DNA from: Cupriavidus basilensis
GTDB lineage: Bacteria > Pseudomonadota > Gammaproteobacteria > Burkholderiales > Burkholderiaceae
Assembly: GCF_008801925.2 (NCBI RefSeq)
Contig: NZ_CP062804.1
Location: forward strand, 2,914,001 to 2,978,000
Length of the DNA stretch: 64,000 bases
Reading direction: 5' to 3'
How positions within the stretch are numbered: position 1 is the stretch's first letter; each line of letters starts with the position of its first letter. Shown one piece after another: positions 42,829-52,779 of this stretch. The position numbers and the translations under genes are program-made. The notes beneath the pieces are model-generated. The model was not told the DNA's origin and ran no database searches. It was given only the letters and a program-made list of their open reading frames with translations.

Positions 42829-44916
42829 TCACGCTGTGCCACCGATCATGGCGGTGATCCTGATATTTCGGTTGTCCGGCACCTCGGCATGCGAGAGCAC
42901 CTTGAGTTGCGGCATGGTCCGGCGCAGGAAGCGCGCCAGCAACGGGCGCAGCGGATGCGGCACCAGCAGCACCGGATCCAGCCCCAGATGTTCTTGCCTG
43001 GTCACCGCGGCTTGCGTCTGCTGCAGCAGCGCATCGGCCAGGCCCGGCTCGATGCCGCCGCCGTTAGTGAGCGCTTGCGACAGCACGCGCTCCAAGCCAG
43101 CGTCCAGGCCGATGACCTGGAGGTCGGCGCCGTTGGGGAACCACTGCTGGGTAATGGCACGGCCAAGCGCCACGCGCACCAGCGCGGTGAGCTCGTTGGG
43201 ATCGCTGACCTTCGGCGCGTGCTCGGCCACCACGTCCAGCACGGTGCGCATGTCGCGGATCGGTACGCTTTCGTCCAGCAGGTTCTGCAGGATCTTCTGC
43301 AGCGCGGTGAGCGTGATGACCTTGGGAACCAGGTCTTCGGTGAGCTTGGGCGATTCCTTGGCGATGCGGTCGAGCAGAGCCTGCACTTCCTGGCGGCCAA
43401 GCAGTTCAGCCGCGTGCATGTGTATCAGGTGGTTGAGGTGAGTGGCCACTACCGTGCTTGCGTCCACCACGGTGTAGCCGTAGGTCTGCGCCTGCTCCTT
43501 GAGGCCGCTTTCGATCCACACCGCGGGCAGGCCGAAGGCCGGGTCCTGGCTGGGCGTGCCCGGCAGCGCGCCGGACACCTGGCCGGGGTTGATCGCCATC
43601 CACTGCCCGGGCGCAGCTTCGCCGCGGCCGATCTCCACGCCCTTGAGCGTGATGCGGTAGGCGTTGGGCTTGAGCTCCAGGTTGTCGCGGATATGCACCA
43701 CCGGCACCAGGAAGCCGATCTCCTGCGCCACCTTCTTGCGGATGCTCTTGATGCGCCCGAGGAGCTCGCCGTTCTGCGCGCGGTCCACCAGCGGGATCAG
43801 GCGATAGCCCACTTCCATGCCGAGCGGATCGACCAGCGTGACATCGTCCCAGCTGGCTTCGGTCGATTCCGGCGCCACCGCGGGAGCACGTTCCTCGCGC
43901 TTCTTTTCCTGCGCCTGCGCCACGTCGCGGCGTGCCACATAGCGGCCGAACCACACCAGCGCACCAGCAAAGGCCAGGAAGGCGACGTGCGGCATGCCCG
44001 GGATGATGCCCATCATGCCAATGATGGCGCCGGTCAGGTAGAGCACGCGCGGATTGGAGAACAGCTGGCCGGTCAGCTGCTGGCCCACGTCCTGCTCGTT
44101 GGAGACCCGCGAAACGATCACACCCGCGGCGGTGGAAATCACCAGCGCCGGGATCTGCGCGACCAGGCCATCGCCGATGGTCAGCAGCGTGTAGTTGCGC
44201 ACCGCGGTGGCGAAGTCCAGGTCATGCTGCACCATGCCCACCACCATGCCGGCGCCGACGTTGATGAACATGATCATCAGACCCGCCACGGCATCGCCGC
44301 GCACGAACTTGCTGGCACCGTCCATCGCGCCGTAGAAGTCCGATTCCTGCGAGACCTCGGCGCGGCGCTTCTTGGCGCCTTCTTCATTGATCAGGCCAGC
44401 GTTGAGGTCGGCGTCGATCGCCATCTGCTTGCCGGGCATGGCGTCGAGCATGAAGCGCGCGCCAACTTCGGCGATACGCCCCGCGCCCTTGGTGATGACC
44501 ATGAAGTTGATCACCACCAGGATCGCGAACACCACGATGCCCACCGCAAAGTTGCCGCCGACCAGGAAGTGGCCGAAGGCCTCGATCACCTTGCCCGCGG
44601 CATCCGGCCCGGTGTGCCCTTCCATCAGCACGACCCGGGTCGAGGCCACATTAAGCGACAGGCGCAGCAGCGTGGTGAACAGCAGCACCGCCGGGAAGGC
44701 AGCGAAGTCCAGCGCCTTCTGCGTGTACATGCCCACCAGCAGCACCATGATGGACAGGGCGATGTTGAACGTGAACAGCAGATCCAGGATAAAGGGCGGC
44801 AGCGGCAGGATCATCATGCCGAGGATCATGATGATCAGCAGCGGGCCGGCCAGGGCCTTCATCTGCCCGCCTGTCTGGCCCCCCGGCAGTTTGAACAGCG
44901 AGGTCAATGCGTTCAT
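42829..44916 (-). CDS. flhA: Flagellar export gate protein FlhA
   Basis: FlhA is the large inner-membrane ring of the flagellar type III export gate. It has 695 residues. The N-terminal half has about eight membrane helices (LIIMILGMMILPLPPFILDL, IMVLLVGMYTQKALDFAAFP). The conserved cytoplasmic loop carries AGRIAEVGARFMLDAMPGKQ. The C-terminal domain (about 340-695) includes VVDASTVVATHLNHLIHMHA and ends in RNIRITAMIGGTA. Its start overlaps the flhB stop (ATGA). All expected parts are present. Confidence 0.96.
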   Translation of the reverse strand: MNALTSLFKLPGGQTGGQMKALAGPLLIIMILGMMILPLPPFILDLLFTFNIALSIMVLLVGMYTQKALDFAAFPAVLLFTTLLRLSLNVASTRVVLMEGHTGPDAAGKVIEAFGHFLVGGNFAVGIVVFAILVVINFMVITKGAGRIAEVGARFMLDAMPGKQMAIDADLNAGLINEEGAKKRRAEVSQESDFYGAMDGASKFVRGDAVAGLMIMFINVGAGMVVGMVQHDLDFATAVRNYTLLTIGDGLVAQIPALVISTAAGVIVSRVSNEQDVGQQLTGQLFSNPRVLYLTGAIIGMMGIIPGMPHVAFLAFAGALVWFGRYVARRDVAQAQEKKREERAPAVAPESTEASWDDVTLVDPLGMEVGYRLIPLVDRAQNGELLGRIKSIRKKVAQEIGFLVPVVHIRDNLELKPNAYRITLKGVEIGRGEAAPGQWMAINPGQVSGALPGTPSQDPAFGLPAVWIESGLKEQAQTYGYTVVDASTVVATHLNHLIHMHAAELLGRQEVQALLDRIAKESPKLTEDLVPKVITLTALQKILQNLLDESVPIRDMRTVLDVVAEHAPKVSDPNELTALVRVALGRAITQQWFPNGADLQVIGLDAGLERVLSQALTNGGGIEPGLADALLQQTQAAVTRQEHLGLDPVLLVPHPLRPLLARFLRRTMPQLKVLSHAEVPDNRNIRITAMIGGTA

Positions 44917-46055
44917 GCTTGGCTTTCCGGTACGGCTAACTCGTCCGGCACCAGCAGATCGGAGGGTGCCGCCGGATGCGGGCCGCTGCTGTGGTGCCAG
45001 TGCTTCAGTTGATAGACCCAGGCCAGGACTTCGGCCACGGAGGTGTACAGGCCGGCAGGGATTTCCCTGCCCAGCTCTACGTGACGATGCAGCGCGCGCG
45101 CCAGCGGCGGCGCGGACAGCAACGGCACGCCGTTCTCGACGGCAATCTCGCGAATGCGCGCGGCAATCGCGTCACTGCCCTTGGCGACCACGCGCGGCGC
45201 GCTCATGCGGCCTTCTTCGTAGCGCAGCGCCACGGCGAAGTGGGTGGGGTTGGTGACCACCACATCCGCCTTCGGCACTTCCGACATCATGCGGCGCTTG
45301 GCCATGGCACGCTGCTGCTGGCGGATGCGCCCCTTGATGTGCGGGTCGCCTTCGCTGTCCTTGTGCTCCTGCTTGACCTCTTCCTTGGTCATGCGCAGCT
45401 TCTTGTAGAAGGTCCAGTACTGCCAGGGCACGTCGAGCGCCGCTACCAGCACCAGCGAACCCGCCACCATCGCCGAGCAGCTCAGCACCATCTCCAGCAT
45501 GTGCAGCAGCGCTTCGTGGATCGGCGCGCTCATCAGCGCGATGGCCTCTGGCAGCCGCCGCCACAGCACCCAGCCAGCCACGCTGCCAACCAGCAGCGCC
45601 TTGGCAATGGCCTTGGCCAGCTCCACCAGCGACTGTGAGGAGAACAACCTGCCCAGCCCCTTGAGCGGCGAGAGGCGGGAGAAATCCGGGGCGAAAGACT
45701 TCGCGGAGAACATCCAGCCGCCCAGCAGCATGGGGCCGGCCAGCGCTGCCGCGCCAAAGAACAGCAACAGCGGCAGGAAGGCCAGCAGGCCCTCCCAGAC
45801 CGCGATGCCAAAGCGCGACATCATGCGCGTGGTGTCGAAGGCAATCGCCGGCTCGAAGGCCAGGCTGGCGTGCAACACGGCATCGAGCTTGCTGGCAAGC
45901 GTGCCGCCCAGCGTCCACAGGCCCACTACGCCGCTCATCAGCATGATCAGCGTGGCGAGCTCGCGCGAACGCACGACCTGCCCCTCTTCGCGCGCCTTTT
46001 CCAGGCGCCGCGCTGAGGCGGGTTCGGTTTTCTCGAGATCGCTTTCTTCGGACAT
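44913..46055 (-). CDS. flhB: Flagellar export switch protein FlhB
   Basis: FlhB sets substrate specificity in flagellar export. It has 380 residues with four membrane helices (about 30-215). The autocleavage motif NPTH is present in VVTNPTHFAVALRYEEGRMS near residue 266. Start 46055 gives MSEESDLEKTEPASARRLEK, the usual N-terminus; an ATG eight codons earlier is less typical. It overlaps flhA by four bases and is first in the flhBAFG-fliA-flhE operon, with a 267-base gap to cheZ upstream. Confidence 0.95.
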   Translation of the reverse strand: MSEESDLEKTEPASARRLEKAREEGQVVRSRELATLIMLMSGVVGLWTLGGTLASKLDAVLHASLAFEPAIAFDTTRMMSRFGIAVWEGLLAFLPLLLFFGAAALAGPMLLGGWMFSAKSFAPDFSRLSPLKGLGRLFSSQSLVELAKAIAKALLVGSVAGWVLWRRLPEAIALMSAPIHEALLHMLEMVLSCSAMVAGSLVLVAALDVPWQYWTFYKKLRMTKEEVKQEHKDSEGDPHIKGRIRQQQRAMAKRRMMSEVPKADVVVTNPTHFAVALRYEEGRMSAPRVVAKGSDAIAARIREIAVENGVPLLSAPPLARALHRHVELGREIPAGLYTSVAEVLAWVYQLKHWHHSSGPHPAAPSDLLVPDELAVPESQA

Positions 46056-46220
46056 GGCCGCTCCGTTACGAAGCGGCATGCGGCCGTTCGTCAGGATCGA
46101 TTATCGGAGCGCAGACCGGCGGGCATTAGCCGGAATAGGACTGGGATTCTGGCGCTGTTTGCGCGATGGCGCCGCTTGCGCGCGGCGCGCGGGGGAGGGC
46201 CGGCATGCGCGATGCGCAGC

Positions 46221-46304
46221 CCTCGCCTTGGCGGCGAGGGCGCTCCGGCAGTGCACTCCGCGGAATGAGTGCACGCGGGATGGCGCGGCGCCGCTAGCGG
46301 CGCC
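46221..46304 (-). terminator. Cluster of three hairpins after cheZ
   Basis: Three inverted repeats follow in a row. They are CCTCGCC/GGCGAGG (46221-46239, 5-base loop), GTGCACTC/GAGTGCAC (46251-46274, 8-base loop) and the perfect palindrome at 46287-46304 (GGCGCC...GGCGCC). They lie 19-100 bases beyond the cheZ stop. No T-run follows on the minus strand, so they are not textbook intrinsic terminators. They may still end or slow the che transcript before flhB. Confidence 0.4.
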
Positions 46305-46322
46305 ACGGGCCATGCCTGGCGA

Positions 46323-46958
46323 TCAGAAGCCCAGGCTGGCGAGCAGGTCGTCGACCTGCGACTGGTCGGAGACCACGTCGGCCTTGCCTTCGGGGTTGAC
46401 CTGCGGCCCATTCATCAACGTAGCCGGCGCTTCCACGCGGCGATCGGCCGGGACATTGTCGATCAGCACCTGCAGCAGTTCCTGCTCCAGGGAGTGGATC
46501 ATGTCCATCATCTTCTTGATGACCTGGCCGGTCAGGTCCTGGAAGTCCTGCGCCATCATGATGTCGAGCAGGTGGCTGCCGGTGGCGCGGGCCTGCTGCG
46601 GCACGTCGGTCAGGAAGGCGCGGGTGTCGAGCACGAGCTCGCGCGCGTCACCCAGCTCCACCGGCGTTTCGAACCAGGCTTCCCAGCGCTTGTCGAGCGC
46701 CTCGGCCTGCTTCTCCATGCCGGACTGGATCGGCTGCGCCAGTTCCACCGCGTTCAGCGTGCGCTCGGCAGCCTGCTCGGTCATGGAGGCGATATAGCTG
46801 AGCCGGTCGCGCGCATCGGGGATGGCCTGTGCGGCACGCTCGATTTCCTTGTCGAGCCCCAATTCGCGCATATTGTCGCGCAGCATCCGCGTCAAGGCAC
46901 CAATGCGCTGGAACAGCTGCTCGGCAGATTCGTTGCTGAGAGTCGGAGTCGTCGACAT
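46323..46958 (-). CDS. cheZ: CheY-phosphate phosphatase CheZ
   Basis: CheZ removes phosphate from CheY-P and so resets the motor signal. It has 211 residues from [20 protein letters not shown]; upstream in-frame codons overlap cheY. The catalytic region [20 protein letters not shown] contains the conserved Asp and Gln. The C-terminus [13 protein letters not shown] is the CheY-binding peptide. It follows cheY by 10 bases. It is the last che gene before the hairpin cluster. Confidence 0.94.
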   Translation of the reverse strand: MSTTPTLSNESAEQLFQRIGALTRMLRDNMRELGLDKEIERAAQAIPDARDRLSYIASMTEQAAERTLNAVELAQPIQSGMEKQAEALDKRWEAWFETPVELGDARELVLDTRAFLTDVPQQARATGSHLLDIMMAQDFQDLTGQVIKKMMDMIHSLEQELLQVLIDNVPADRRVEAPATLMNGPQVNPEGKADVVSDQSQVDDLLASLGF

Positions 46959-46968
46959 GTCGCCCACC

Positions 46969-47364
46969 TTATGCCCCTTCCTTCGCCAGTTTCTCGAAGA
47001 TCTTGGTAATTTTCTCGTCGAGCGTCGCTGCCGTGAACGGCTTGACCACATAGCCGTTCGCGCCGGCCTGTGCCGCGGCGATGATGTTCTCCTTCTTGGC
47101 CTCTGCCGTCACCATCAGCACCGGCAGCTTGGCCAGCGGGCCTTCGGCGCGAATCGCCTGCAGCATGCTCAGGCCGTCCATGTTCGGCATGTTCCAGTCG
47201 GAAATGACGAACTGGAAGCTGCCGTCCTTGACTTTCTCCAGGCCCGCGGCGCCGTCTTCGGCTTCCTCGACGTTGGCAAAGCCCAGTTCCTTAAGCAGGT
47301 TGCGGATGATGCGACGCATGGTGGGGAAGTCATCGACCACCAGGATCTTCATGTTCTTGTCCAC
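46969..47364 (-). CDS. cheY: Chemotaxis response regulator CheY
   Basis: CheY is the single-domain response regulator that binds the motor switch when phosphorylated by CheA. It has 131 residues. [20 protein letters not shown] holds the acidic pair, [10 protein letters not shown] the phosphoacceptor Asp56, [10 protein letters not shown] the switch Thr, and YVVKPF the lysine. A GTG start at 47364 has GGAG upstream; ATG at 47352 is an alternative with four fewer residues. It lies between cheB and cheZ. Confidence 0.95.
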   Translation of the reverse strand: MDKNMKILVVDDFPTMRRIIRNLLKELGFANVEEAEDGAAGLEKVKDGSFQFVISDWNMPNMDGLSMLQAIRAEGPLAKLPVLMVTAEAKKENIIAAAQAGANGYVVKPFTAATLDEKITKIFEKLAKEGA

Positions 47365-47452
47365 TCTAACGGCTCCAATACAGTTGTGGAAAGTTGCTGT
47401 GATACTTGCGCCATCCCGGCCGGCATACTGCCGGGCCGGCGCTTGTGCCCTG

Positions 47453-48529
47453 TCAAACTCGCTGCGCGCGTGCCCCGAAGGTGGCCAGGCGTGCCATCAC
47501 GCGCTGGCTCATCGCGTGCAGCGGTACTACCTCATGCACCCCGCCGGCGGCAATCGCCTCCTTGGGCATGCCGAATACGATGCAGCTGCTTTCGTCCTGC
47601 GCCAGGTTATAGGCGCCGGCCTCGCGCATGCGCAGCATGCCTTGCGCCCCGTCCTTGCCCATACCCGTCAGCATCACGCCGATGGCGTTCTTGCCCGCAT
47701 GCTTGGCCGCGGAGTCGAACAGCACCTCGACCGACGGCCGGTGGCGGTTGACCGCCGGCTCCTGCGACAGGTGGGCCACATAGTTGGCCCCACTGCGCGC
47801 AAGCAGCAGGTGCGAGTCGCCCGGGGCAATGTAGGCGTAGCCGGGCAGCACGCGCTCGCCGTGCTCCGCTTCCTTGACCGTGATCCGGCACAGGCCGTCC
47901 AGGCGCTGCGCGAACGAACGCGTGAAGCCGGCCGGCATATGCTGGACGATCAGCACGGCGGGGCAATCCGGCGGCATCGGCATCAGGAAGTCCTTGATGG
48001 CCTCGGTGCCGCCGGTGGACGCCCCGACGATGATCAGCTTTTCCGTGGACAGCAACGGGCTGCGCAGCATCGGGGTAGCCGGCGCTGCCGCTTCGCCGCT
48101 GGCGGGTGCCTTGCTGCGGATGCGCGCGCGCGACGCGGCGCGGATCTTGTCGGCGATGGTGTCGGTGTAATCCATCAGGCCGTCGCGGATGCCGAGCTTG
48201 GGCTTGGTGACGAAATCCACCGCGCCGAGCTCCAGCGCGCGCATCGTGATTTCCGAGCCGCGCTCGGTCAGCGACGACACCATCAGCACCGGCATCGGGC
48301 GCAGGCGCATCAGCCGCTCCAGGAAATCCAGCCCGTCCATGCGCGGCATTTCCACGTCCAGCGTAAGCACATCCGGATTCAGGCGCTTGATCAGGTCACG
48401 CGCCACCAGCGGATCAGGGGCGGTACCAACCACCTCCATATCGCTCTGGCTGTTGATGATCTCCGTCATCAGGCTGCGTATCAGCGCGGAGTCATCCACG
48501 CACAATACCTTGATCTTGGCCGCAGTCAT
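47453..48529 (-). CDS. cheB: Chemoreceptor glutamate methylesterase CheB
   Basis: CheB removes methyl groups from chemoreceptors for adaptation and is activated by CheA. It has 358 residues. The receiver domain ([40 protein letters not shown]) is joined to the esterase domain. The catalytic triad is visible in [11 protein letters not shown] (Ser), [13 protein letters not shown] (His) and [13 protein letters not shown] (Asp). It lies between cheD and cheY. Confidence 0.96.
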   Translation of the reverse strand: MTAAKIKVLCVDDSALIRSLMTEIINSQSDMEVVGTAPDPLVARDLIKRLNPDVLTLDVEMPRMDGLDFLERLMRLRPMPVLMVSSLTERGSEITMRALELGAVDFVTKPKLGIRDGLMDYTDTIADKIRAASRARIRSKAPASGEAAAPATPMLRSPLLSTEKLIIVGASTGGTEAIKDFLMPMPPDCPAVLIVQHMPAGFTRSFAQRLDGLCRITVKEAEHGERVLPGYAYIAPGDSHLLLARSGANYVAHLSQEPAVNRHRPSVEVLFDSAAKHAGKNAIGVMLTGMGKDGAQGMLRMREAGAYNLAQDESSCIVFGMPKEAIAAGGVHEVVPLHAMSQRVMARLATFGARAQRV

Positions 48530-48552
48530 GTCTCGAAAAAATCCTTGTCGTA

Positions 48553-49209
48553 TCAGGAAACGGCAGCCGATGGCACGCGCCGCGAAAACAGCTCCGCGCC
48601 GCCTTTTGCCGGCGTCGTCGCGGAGCTGGCAATGGCGCGTGCCAGCGCGCGTTCGTTGCGCTCGACCACCACCTGGTCGTCCTGCCGGGTAAGCCGGCGC
48701 ACCAGCGCCAGCCCGGTAAGCGGGAAATAGCTGACGCGGCGCGCGTGCGGGCCGCGCAGGTCCTGGGCGGCCACGCGGATCTCCTCGGCCTTCAGGTACC
48801 GGAGCACGAACTCGGCGTTGCGATCGCCGATATTGAGCGTGGTCATGTTGGCCAGCACCGCACCGCCGCCGAACACCTTGGCTTCGAGCCGCTCACGGCG
48901 CGCGCCCATCTTCAGCAATTCGTTGATCAGCACTTCCAGCGCGTAGGAGCCGTAGCGCATCGATGCGCTGAGCAGCCGGTCCGCACCCGCGCCATCGTCG
49001 TCCGGCAGCATGAAGTGATTCATGCCCCCTACCCCGGCCGTCTCGTCGCGGATGCATGCCGCTACACACGAGCCGAGCACCGTGGTCAGCACCACGTCCT
49101 CGCGGGTCACGTAATACTCGTTGGGCAGCAACTTGATGGCTTGCTTGCCGAATTCGCGGTCAAAGTAGCTGCGGGTGGCGATTGCCTCGGGCAATTGGGG
49201 CGTGCGCAT
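48553..49209 (-). CDS. cheD: Chemoreceptor glutamine deamidase CheD
   Basis: CheD deamidates receptor glutamines. It has 218 residues from [20 protein letters not shown]. The catalytic region shows [20 protein letters not shown] with the catalytic Cys, and [12 protein letters not shown] with the His. [20 protein letters not shown] is the third family block. The start codon shares one base with the cheR stop (TGATG). The frame is open far upstream, but that part only shadows cheR. Confidence 0.94.
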   Translation of the reverse strand: MRTPQLPEAIATRSYFDREFGKQAIKLLPNEYYVTREDVVLTTVLGSCVAACIRDETAGVGGMNHFMLPDDDGAGADRLLSASMRYGSYALEVLINELLKMGARRERLEAKVFGGGAVLANMTTLNIGDRNAEFVLRYLKAEEIRVAAQDLRGPHARRVSYFPLTGLALVRRLTRQDDQVVVERNERALARAIASSATTPAKGGAELFSRRVPSAAVS

Positions 49210-50111
49210 CACGATCCTCCCAGCCGGGCCGACTGCGGCGCCAGTTCGTAGACAGTCTGCCCGCGCAACTGGAAGGCGCGCGTCACGTAGGAGAAATTCT
49301 CGGAGTGGCCCGCGAACAACAGCCCGTGCGGCTTGAGCAGCGGCACGAAACGCTCCAGGATCTTGCCCTGGGTAGGCTTGTCGAAATAGATCATCACGTT
49401 GCGGCAGAAGATCGCGTCGAACTTCTCGCGAATACCCCAGTCCGGCGCCAGCAGGTTGAGCGGCTCGAAACTGATGGTGCCCGCCAGTTCTGGCTTGACC
49501 TTGACCGCGCCGGCGCGCTGGCCGGTGCCCTTGAGGAAGAAGCGCTTGAGCCGCTCCGGCGAGAGCTTGTTCACCTGCTCGGCCGTGTAGACACCGGAGC
49601 GGGCCTTGGCCAGCACCTGGGTGTCGATATCGGTTGCCAGCACCGTGGCGGCGCGCTCGCCGAGCGCCTCGGCCAGCGTGATGGCGATCGAGTAGGGTTC
49701 CTCGCCGGTGGACGCGGCCGAACACCATACCGAGTAGGGCCGGCCGGTCTTCTTGGCGTGCTCCGCCAGCAAGGGGAAGTGATGGGCTTCGCGGAAGAAT
49801 GACGTCAGGTTGGTGGTGAGCGCGTTGGTAAAAAACTCCCACTCGTCCGAGCCGTCGTCGGCATCCAGCATCGCCAGGTAAGTGCCGAAATCGACCAGCT
49901 GCAGCGTGCGCAGCCGTCGCGCCAGCCGGCTGTACACCATCTCTCGCTTGTGGCTGCCAAGCGAGATGCCCGCGCGGCGATGAATCATCGCGCGGATCTT
50001 CTCGAAGTCCCGCTCGGTCAGCAGGAAGTCACGCGGCTCGTCGCGCCGCAGGGAAGCGGGCTGCGCTGATTGCGGGCCGGCGGCAAAGGCGGTTGGGCGA
50101 GGCTGCGTCAT
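49209..50111 (-). CDS. cheR: Chemoreceptor methyltransferase CheR
   Basis: CheR methylates glutamates of chemoreceptors using SAM. It has 300 residues. The N-terminal helical domain contains RRAGISLGSHKREMVYSRLA. The SAM-binding core has SAASTGEEPYSIAITLAEAL, TDIDTQVLAKARSGVY and FDAIFCRNVMIYFDKPTQ. The chemoreceptor at 57039 ends in a WxxF-type tether that CheR proteins may bind. The gene lies between cheW and cheD. Confidence 0.95.
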   Translation of the reverse strand: MTQPRPTAFAAGPQSAQPASLRRDEPRDFLLTERDFEKIRAMIHRRAGISLGSHKREMVYSRLARRLRTLQLVDFGTYLAMLDADDGSDEWEFFTNALTTNLTSFFREAHHFPLLAEHAKKTGRPYSVWCSAASTGEEPYSIAITLAEALGERAATVLATDIDTQVLAKARSGVYTAEQVNKLSPERLKRFFLKGTGQRAGAVKVKPELAGTISFEPLNLLAPDWGIREKFDAIFCRNVMIYFDKPTQGKILERFVPLLKPHGLLFAGHSENFSYVTRAFQLRGQTVYELAPQSARLGGS

Positions 50112-50182
50112 GTGTTGCGAGGGCTTTGGGCCGTGGTCTTACTGGGGCTTGCTCTGGTGAACTCAGGCGGATCCGCGCGGGA

Positions 50183-50677
50183 TCAGGCGAGTTCGGCTTC
50201 GACCAGTTCCATTTCGGCACTGGTCATCAGCTTCTCGATGTCGATCAGGATCAGCATGCGGCCGTCGACAGTGCCAAGGCCGGTCAGGTGATCGTTGGAG
50301 ACCGAGACGCCGAACTCCGGGGCCGGCTTGATGGCTTCGCCGGTCAGCGTCAGCACGTCCGATACGCCATCCACCACGATGCCAACCACACGGCCGGCGA
50401 TATTGAGGATGATGACCACGGTCTGGTGGTCGTAGCGCACGTTGCCCAGGCGGAACTTCAGGCGCAGGTCCACGATCGGCACGATCACGCCGCGCAGATT
50501 GGTTACGCCCTTGATGAAGTCAGGCGCATTCGCCAGGCGGGTCACCGCGTCGTAGCCGCGGATCTCCTGCACCTTGAGAATGTCGATGCCATACTCTTCG
50601 CTTCCCAGCGTGAAAACCAGGAACTCCTGCCCGGAAGCTTCGCTCCCGGGGGTATCGATGTGTCCGATGCCGGCCAT
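50183..50677 (-). CDS. cheW: Chemotaxis coupling protein CheW
   Basis: CheW couples chemoreceptors to CheA. It has 164 residues and is one SH3-like double-barrel domain: [40 protein letters not shown] and [21 protein letters not shown] paralog at 60703 has the same layout. It lies 21 bases downstream of cheA. Confidence 0.95.
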   Translation of the reverse strand: MAGIGHIDTPGSEASGQEFLVFTLGSEEYGIDILKVQEIRGYDAVTRLANAPDFIKGVTNLRGVIVPIVDLRLKFRLGNVRYDHQTVVIILNIAGRVVGIVVDGVSDVLTLTGEAIKPAPEFGVSVSNDHLTGLGTVDGRMLILIDIEKLMTSAEMELVEAELA

Positions 50678-50698
50678 GATGTCTTGTTCTCCTGAGCG

Positions 50699-52720
50699 TT
50701 AAGCAAGCGCCGGGTCTTGGCGGCGCACCCCGGTGCGCTGCAGCGCGCCGACGTCCACGATCAGTGCCACGCTGCCGTCGCCAAGGATGGTGGCGGCGGA
50801 AATGCAAGGCACCTTGCGGTAGTTGGTTTCGAGATTCTTCAGCACGACCTGGTGCTGGCCGATCAGCTGGTCCACCAGCAGTGCGAAGCGCTTGCCTTCG
50901 GCCTGCAGGATCACGGCGATGCCCTGGGTGGGCTCGTGCACGGCTTCGGCCACGTTGAACACGCGGTGCAGCTCCAGCAGCGGCAGGTACTCGCCACGCA
51001 CATGCATCACGCGGTCGTTGTTGGCCGCCGTGTGCACGTCTTCCGGCTTGGGCTGCAGCGACTCCATCACGCAGTTCAGCGGCAGGATGAAGGTCTCGGC
51101 GCCCACCTTGACGGACATGCCATCCAGGATCGCCAGCGTCAGCGGCAGCACGATGCGGGTGGTGGTGCCCTGGCCGGGACGCGAGGTGACCTCGACGTGG
51201 CCGCCCATTTCCTGGATGTTCCGCTTGACCACGTCCATGCCCACACCTCGGCCGGACAGGTCGGTCACCGCTTCGGCGGTGGAGAATCCCGGCGCGAAGA
51301 TCAGTTGCCAGACTTCATCGTCGCTGATGTTCTCGGACACCGGCAGGCCATTCTGCAGCGCCTTGGCGAGGATCTTGTCGCGGCGCAGGCCGCCACCGTC
51401 GTCGCTCACTTCAATGACGATGTTGCCACCGTGGTGCTGGGCCGACAGGATCAGCTGCCCGGTGGGTTCCTTGCCCGCGGCAACGCGCAAGTCCGGTGTC
51501 TCGATGCCGTGGTCCAGGCTGTTGCGCACCAGGTGGGTCAGCGGATCGATGATGCGTTCGATCAGGCTCTTGTCGAGCTCGGTGGCCTTGCCGAAGGTAA
51601 CCAGGTCGATCTGCTTGCCCAGCTTGGCGGCGAGGTCGCGCACCAGGCGCGGGAAGCGCGAGAAGACGTAGTCCATCGGCATCATGCGGATCGACATCAC
51701 CGCTTCCTGCAGGTCGCGCGCATTGCGCTCGAGCTGGCCCATGCCGGAGAACAAACGGTCGAACAGCACCGGATCGAGCGCCGATGCGGTCTGCGCCAGC
51801 ATCGATTGCGTGATGACCAGCTCGCCCACCAAGTTGATGATCTGGTCCACCTTTTCGGTGGGCACGCGGATGGAGCCGTTCTCCTGCGCGTGCGCAGCCG
51901 CGGCGGGCTGTGCCTTGGCTTTTTCCTTGGCGGGAGCGGGCGCGGCCGGAGCCTGCGCCGGTGCGGCGGCGGCCGGCGCGGCCGCCACCGCAGCTACCGG
52001 CTCGGCCGCTGCCGGCGCCGGCGCATCCGCGGCTTCCACGACGATCTGGTCGCCGTCGACGACGAAGCAGCACACCGCGATGATGTCATCGGCGCTGCAC
52101 TGGCTCGACAGCCACACGGTGAGATCGCCGCCCTCTTCCTTCTGGCCGGTGATCTCGCCCAGGTTGGCGAGTTCCTCGCGCAACAGTGCCTGGTCCGAAG
52201 GAGACACCTTCACCAACGTCACCTTCAGGCCGCCGCCGGCGGGTGCGGGTGCCGCCGGTGCCGCGGCTGGCGCTGCGGCAACAGGCGCAGCCGGGGCGGG
52301 CGCCGCCGCCGGCGTGCCGCCCGCGGCCTCCAGCGCCAGTTGTTGAAGAACGGCGCAGATACGCGCCAGAGTTTCCGGATCGGGTTCCGTACCGTTACGG
52401 TAGGCGTTGAGCTGATCTTGCAACACGTCCTTGGTTTCCAGAAAAGTGTCGATGATGGTCCGGGACAACGCCAGTTCCCGCCGCCGCGTGCGGTCAAGCA
52501 GGTTTTCCAGCAGGTGCGTGGTTTCGGTCAGGGCGGCAAAGCCGAACGTTGCCGCGCCGCCCTTGATAGAGTGCGCCGCGCGAAAAATCGCGTTGAGCTC
52601 TTCTGCATCGGGGGATTCGAGATCCAGCCCAAGCAGCAGTTGCTCCATTTCCACGAGGAGCTCTTCCGCCTCCTCGAAAAAGGTCTGGTAGAACTGCGTG
52701 ATATCGATATCGACAGACAT
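50699..52720 (-). CDS. cheA: Chemotaxis sensor kinase CheA
   Basis: CheA is the central chemotaxis kinase that phosphorylates CheY and CheB. It has 673 residues. The HPt domain carries IFRAAHSIKGGAATFGF with the phosphohistidine near residue 48. A P2-like region and a long alanine/proline-rich linker follow (about 140-270). The dimerisation and ATPase domains show LVRNSLDHGIETPDLR, SDDGGGLRRDKIL and SGRGVGMDVVKRNIQEMGGH. The CheW-like P5 domain ends the protein. The length is normal; the linker is more alanine-rich than usual. Confidence 0.96.
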   Translation of the reverse strand: MSVDIDITQFYQTFFEEAEELLVEMEQLLLGLDLESPDAEELNAIFRAAHSIKGGAATFGFAALTETTHLLENLLDRTRRRELALSRTIIDTFLETKDVLQDQLNAYRNGTEPDPETLARICAVLQQLALEAAGGTPAAAPAPAAPVAAAPAAAPAAPAPAGGGLKVTLVKVSPSDQALLREELANLGEITGQKEEGGDLTVWLSSQCSADDIIAVCCFVVDGDQIVVEAADAPAPAAAEPVAAVAAAPAAAAPAQAPAAPAPAKEKAKAQPAAAAHAQENGSIRVPTEKVDQIINLVGELVITQSMLAQTASALDPVLFDRLFSGMGQLERNARDLQEAVMSIRMMPMDYVFSRFPRLVRDLAAKLGKQIDLVTFGKATELDKSLIERIIDPLTHLVRNSLDHGIETPDLRVAAGKEPTGQLILSAQHHGGNIVIEVSDDGGGLRRDKILAKALQNGLPVSENISDDEVWQLIFAPGFSTAEAVTDLSGRGVGMDVVKRNIQEMGGHVEVTSRPGQGTTTRIVLPLTLAILDGMSVKVGAETFILPLNCVMESLQPKPEDVHTAANNDRVMHVRGEYLPLLELHRVFNVAEAVHEPTQGIAVILQAEGKRFALLVDQLIGQHQVVLKNLETNYRKVPCISAATILGDGSVALIVDVGALQRTGVRRQDPALA

Positions 52721-52779
52721 AACCGTCCTGGCTCACTGAATTTTGCTGCGAAGCCCGCTGCCGGCATGGCAGGCGGTCT

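Noticed and set aside
42532..45012. 826-codon plus-strand frame opposite flhA
   Set aside because: His/Gln/Arg-rich shadow of flhA, which is fully supported on the minus strand.
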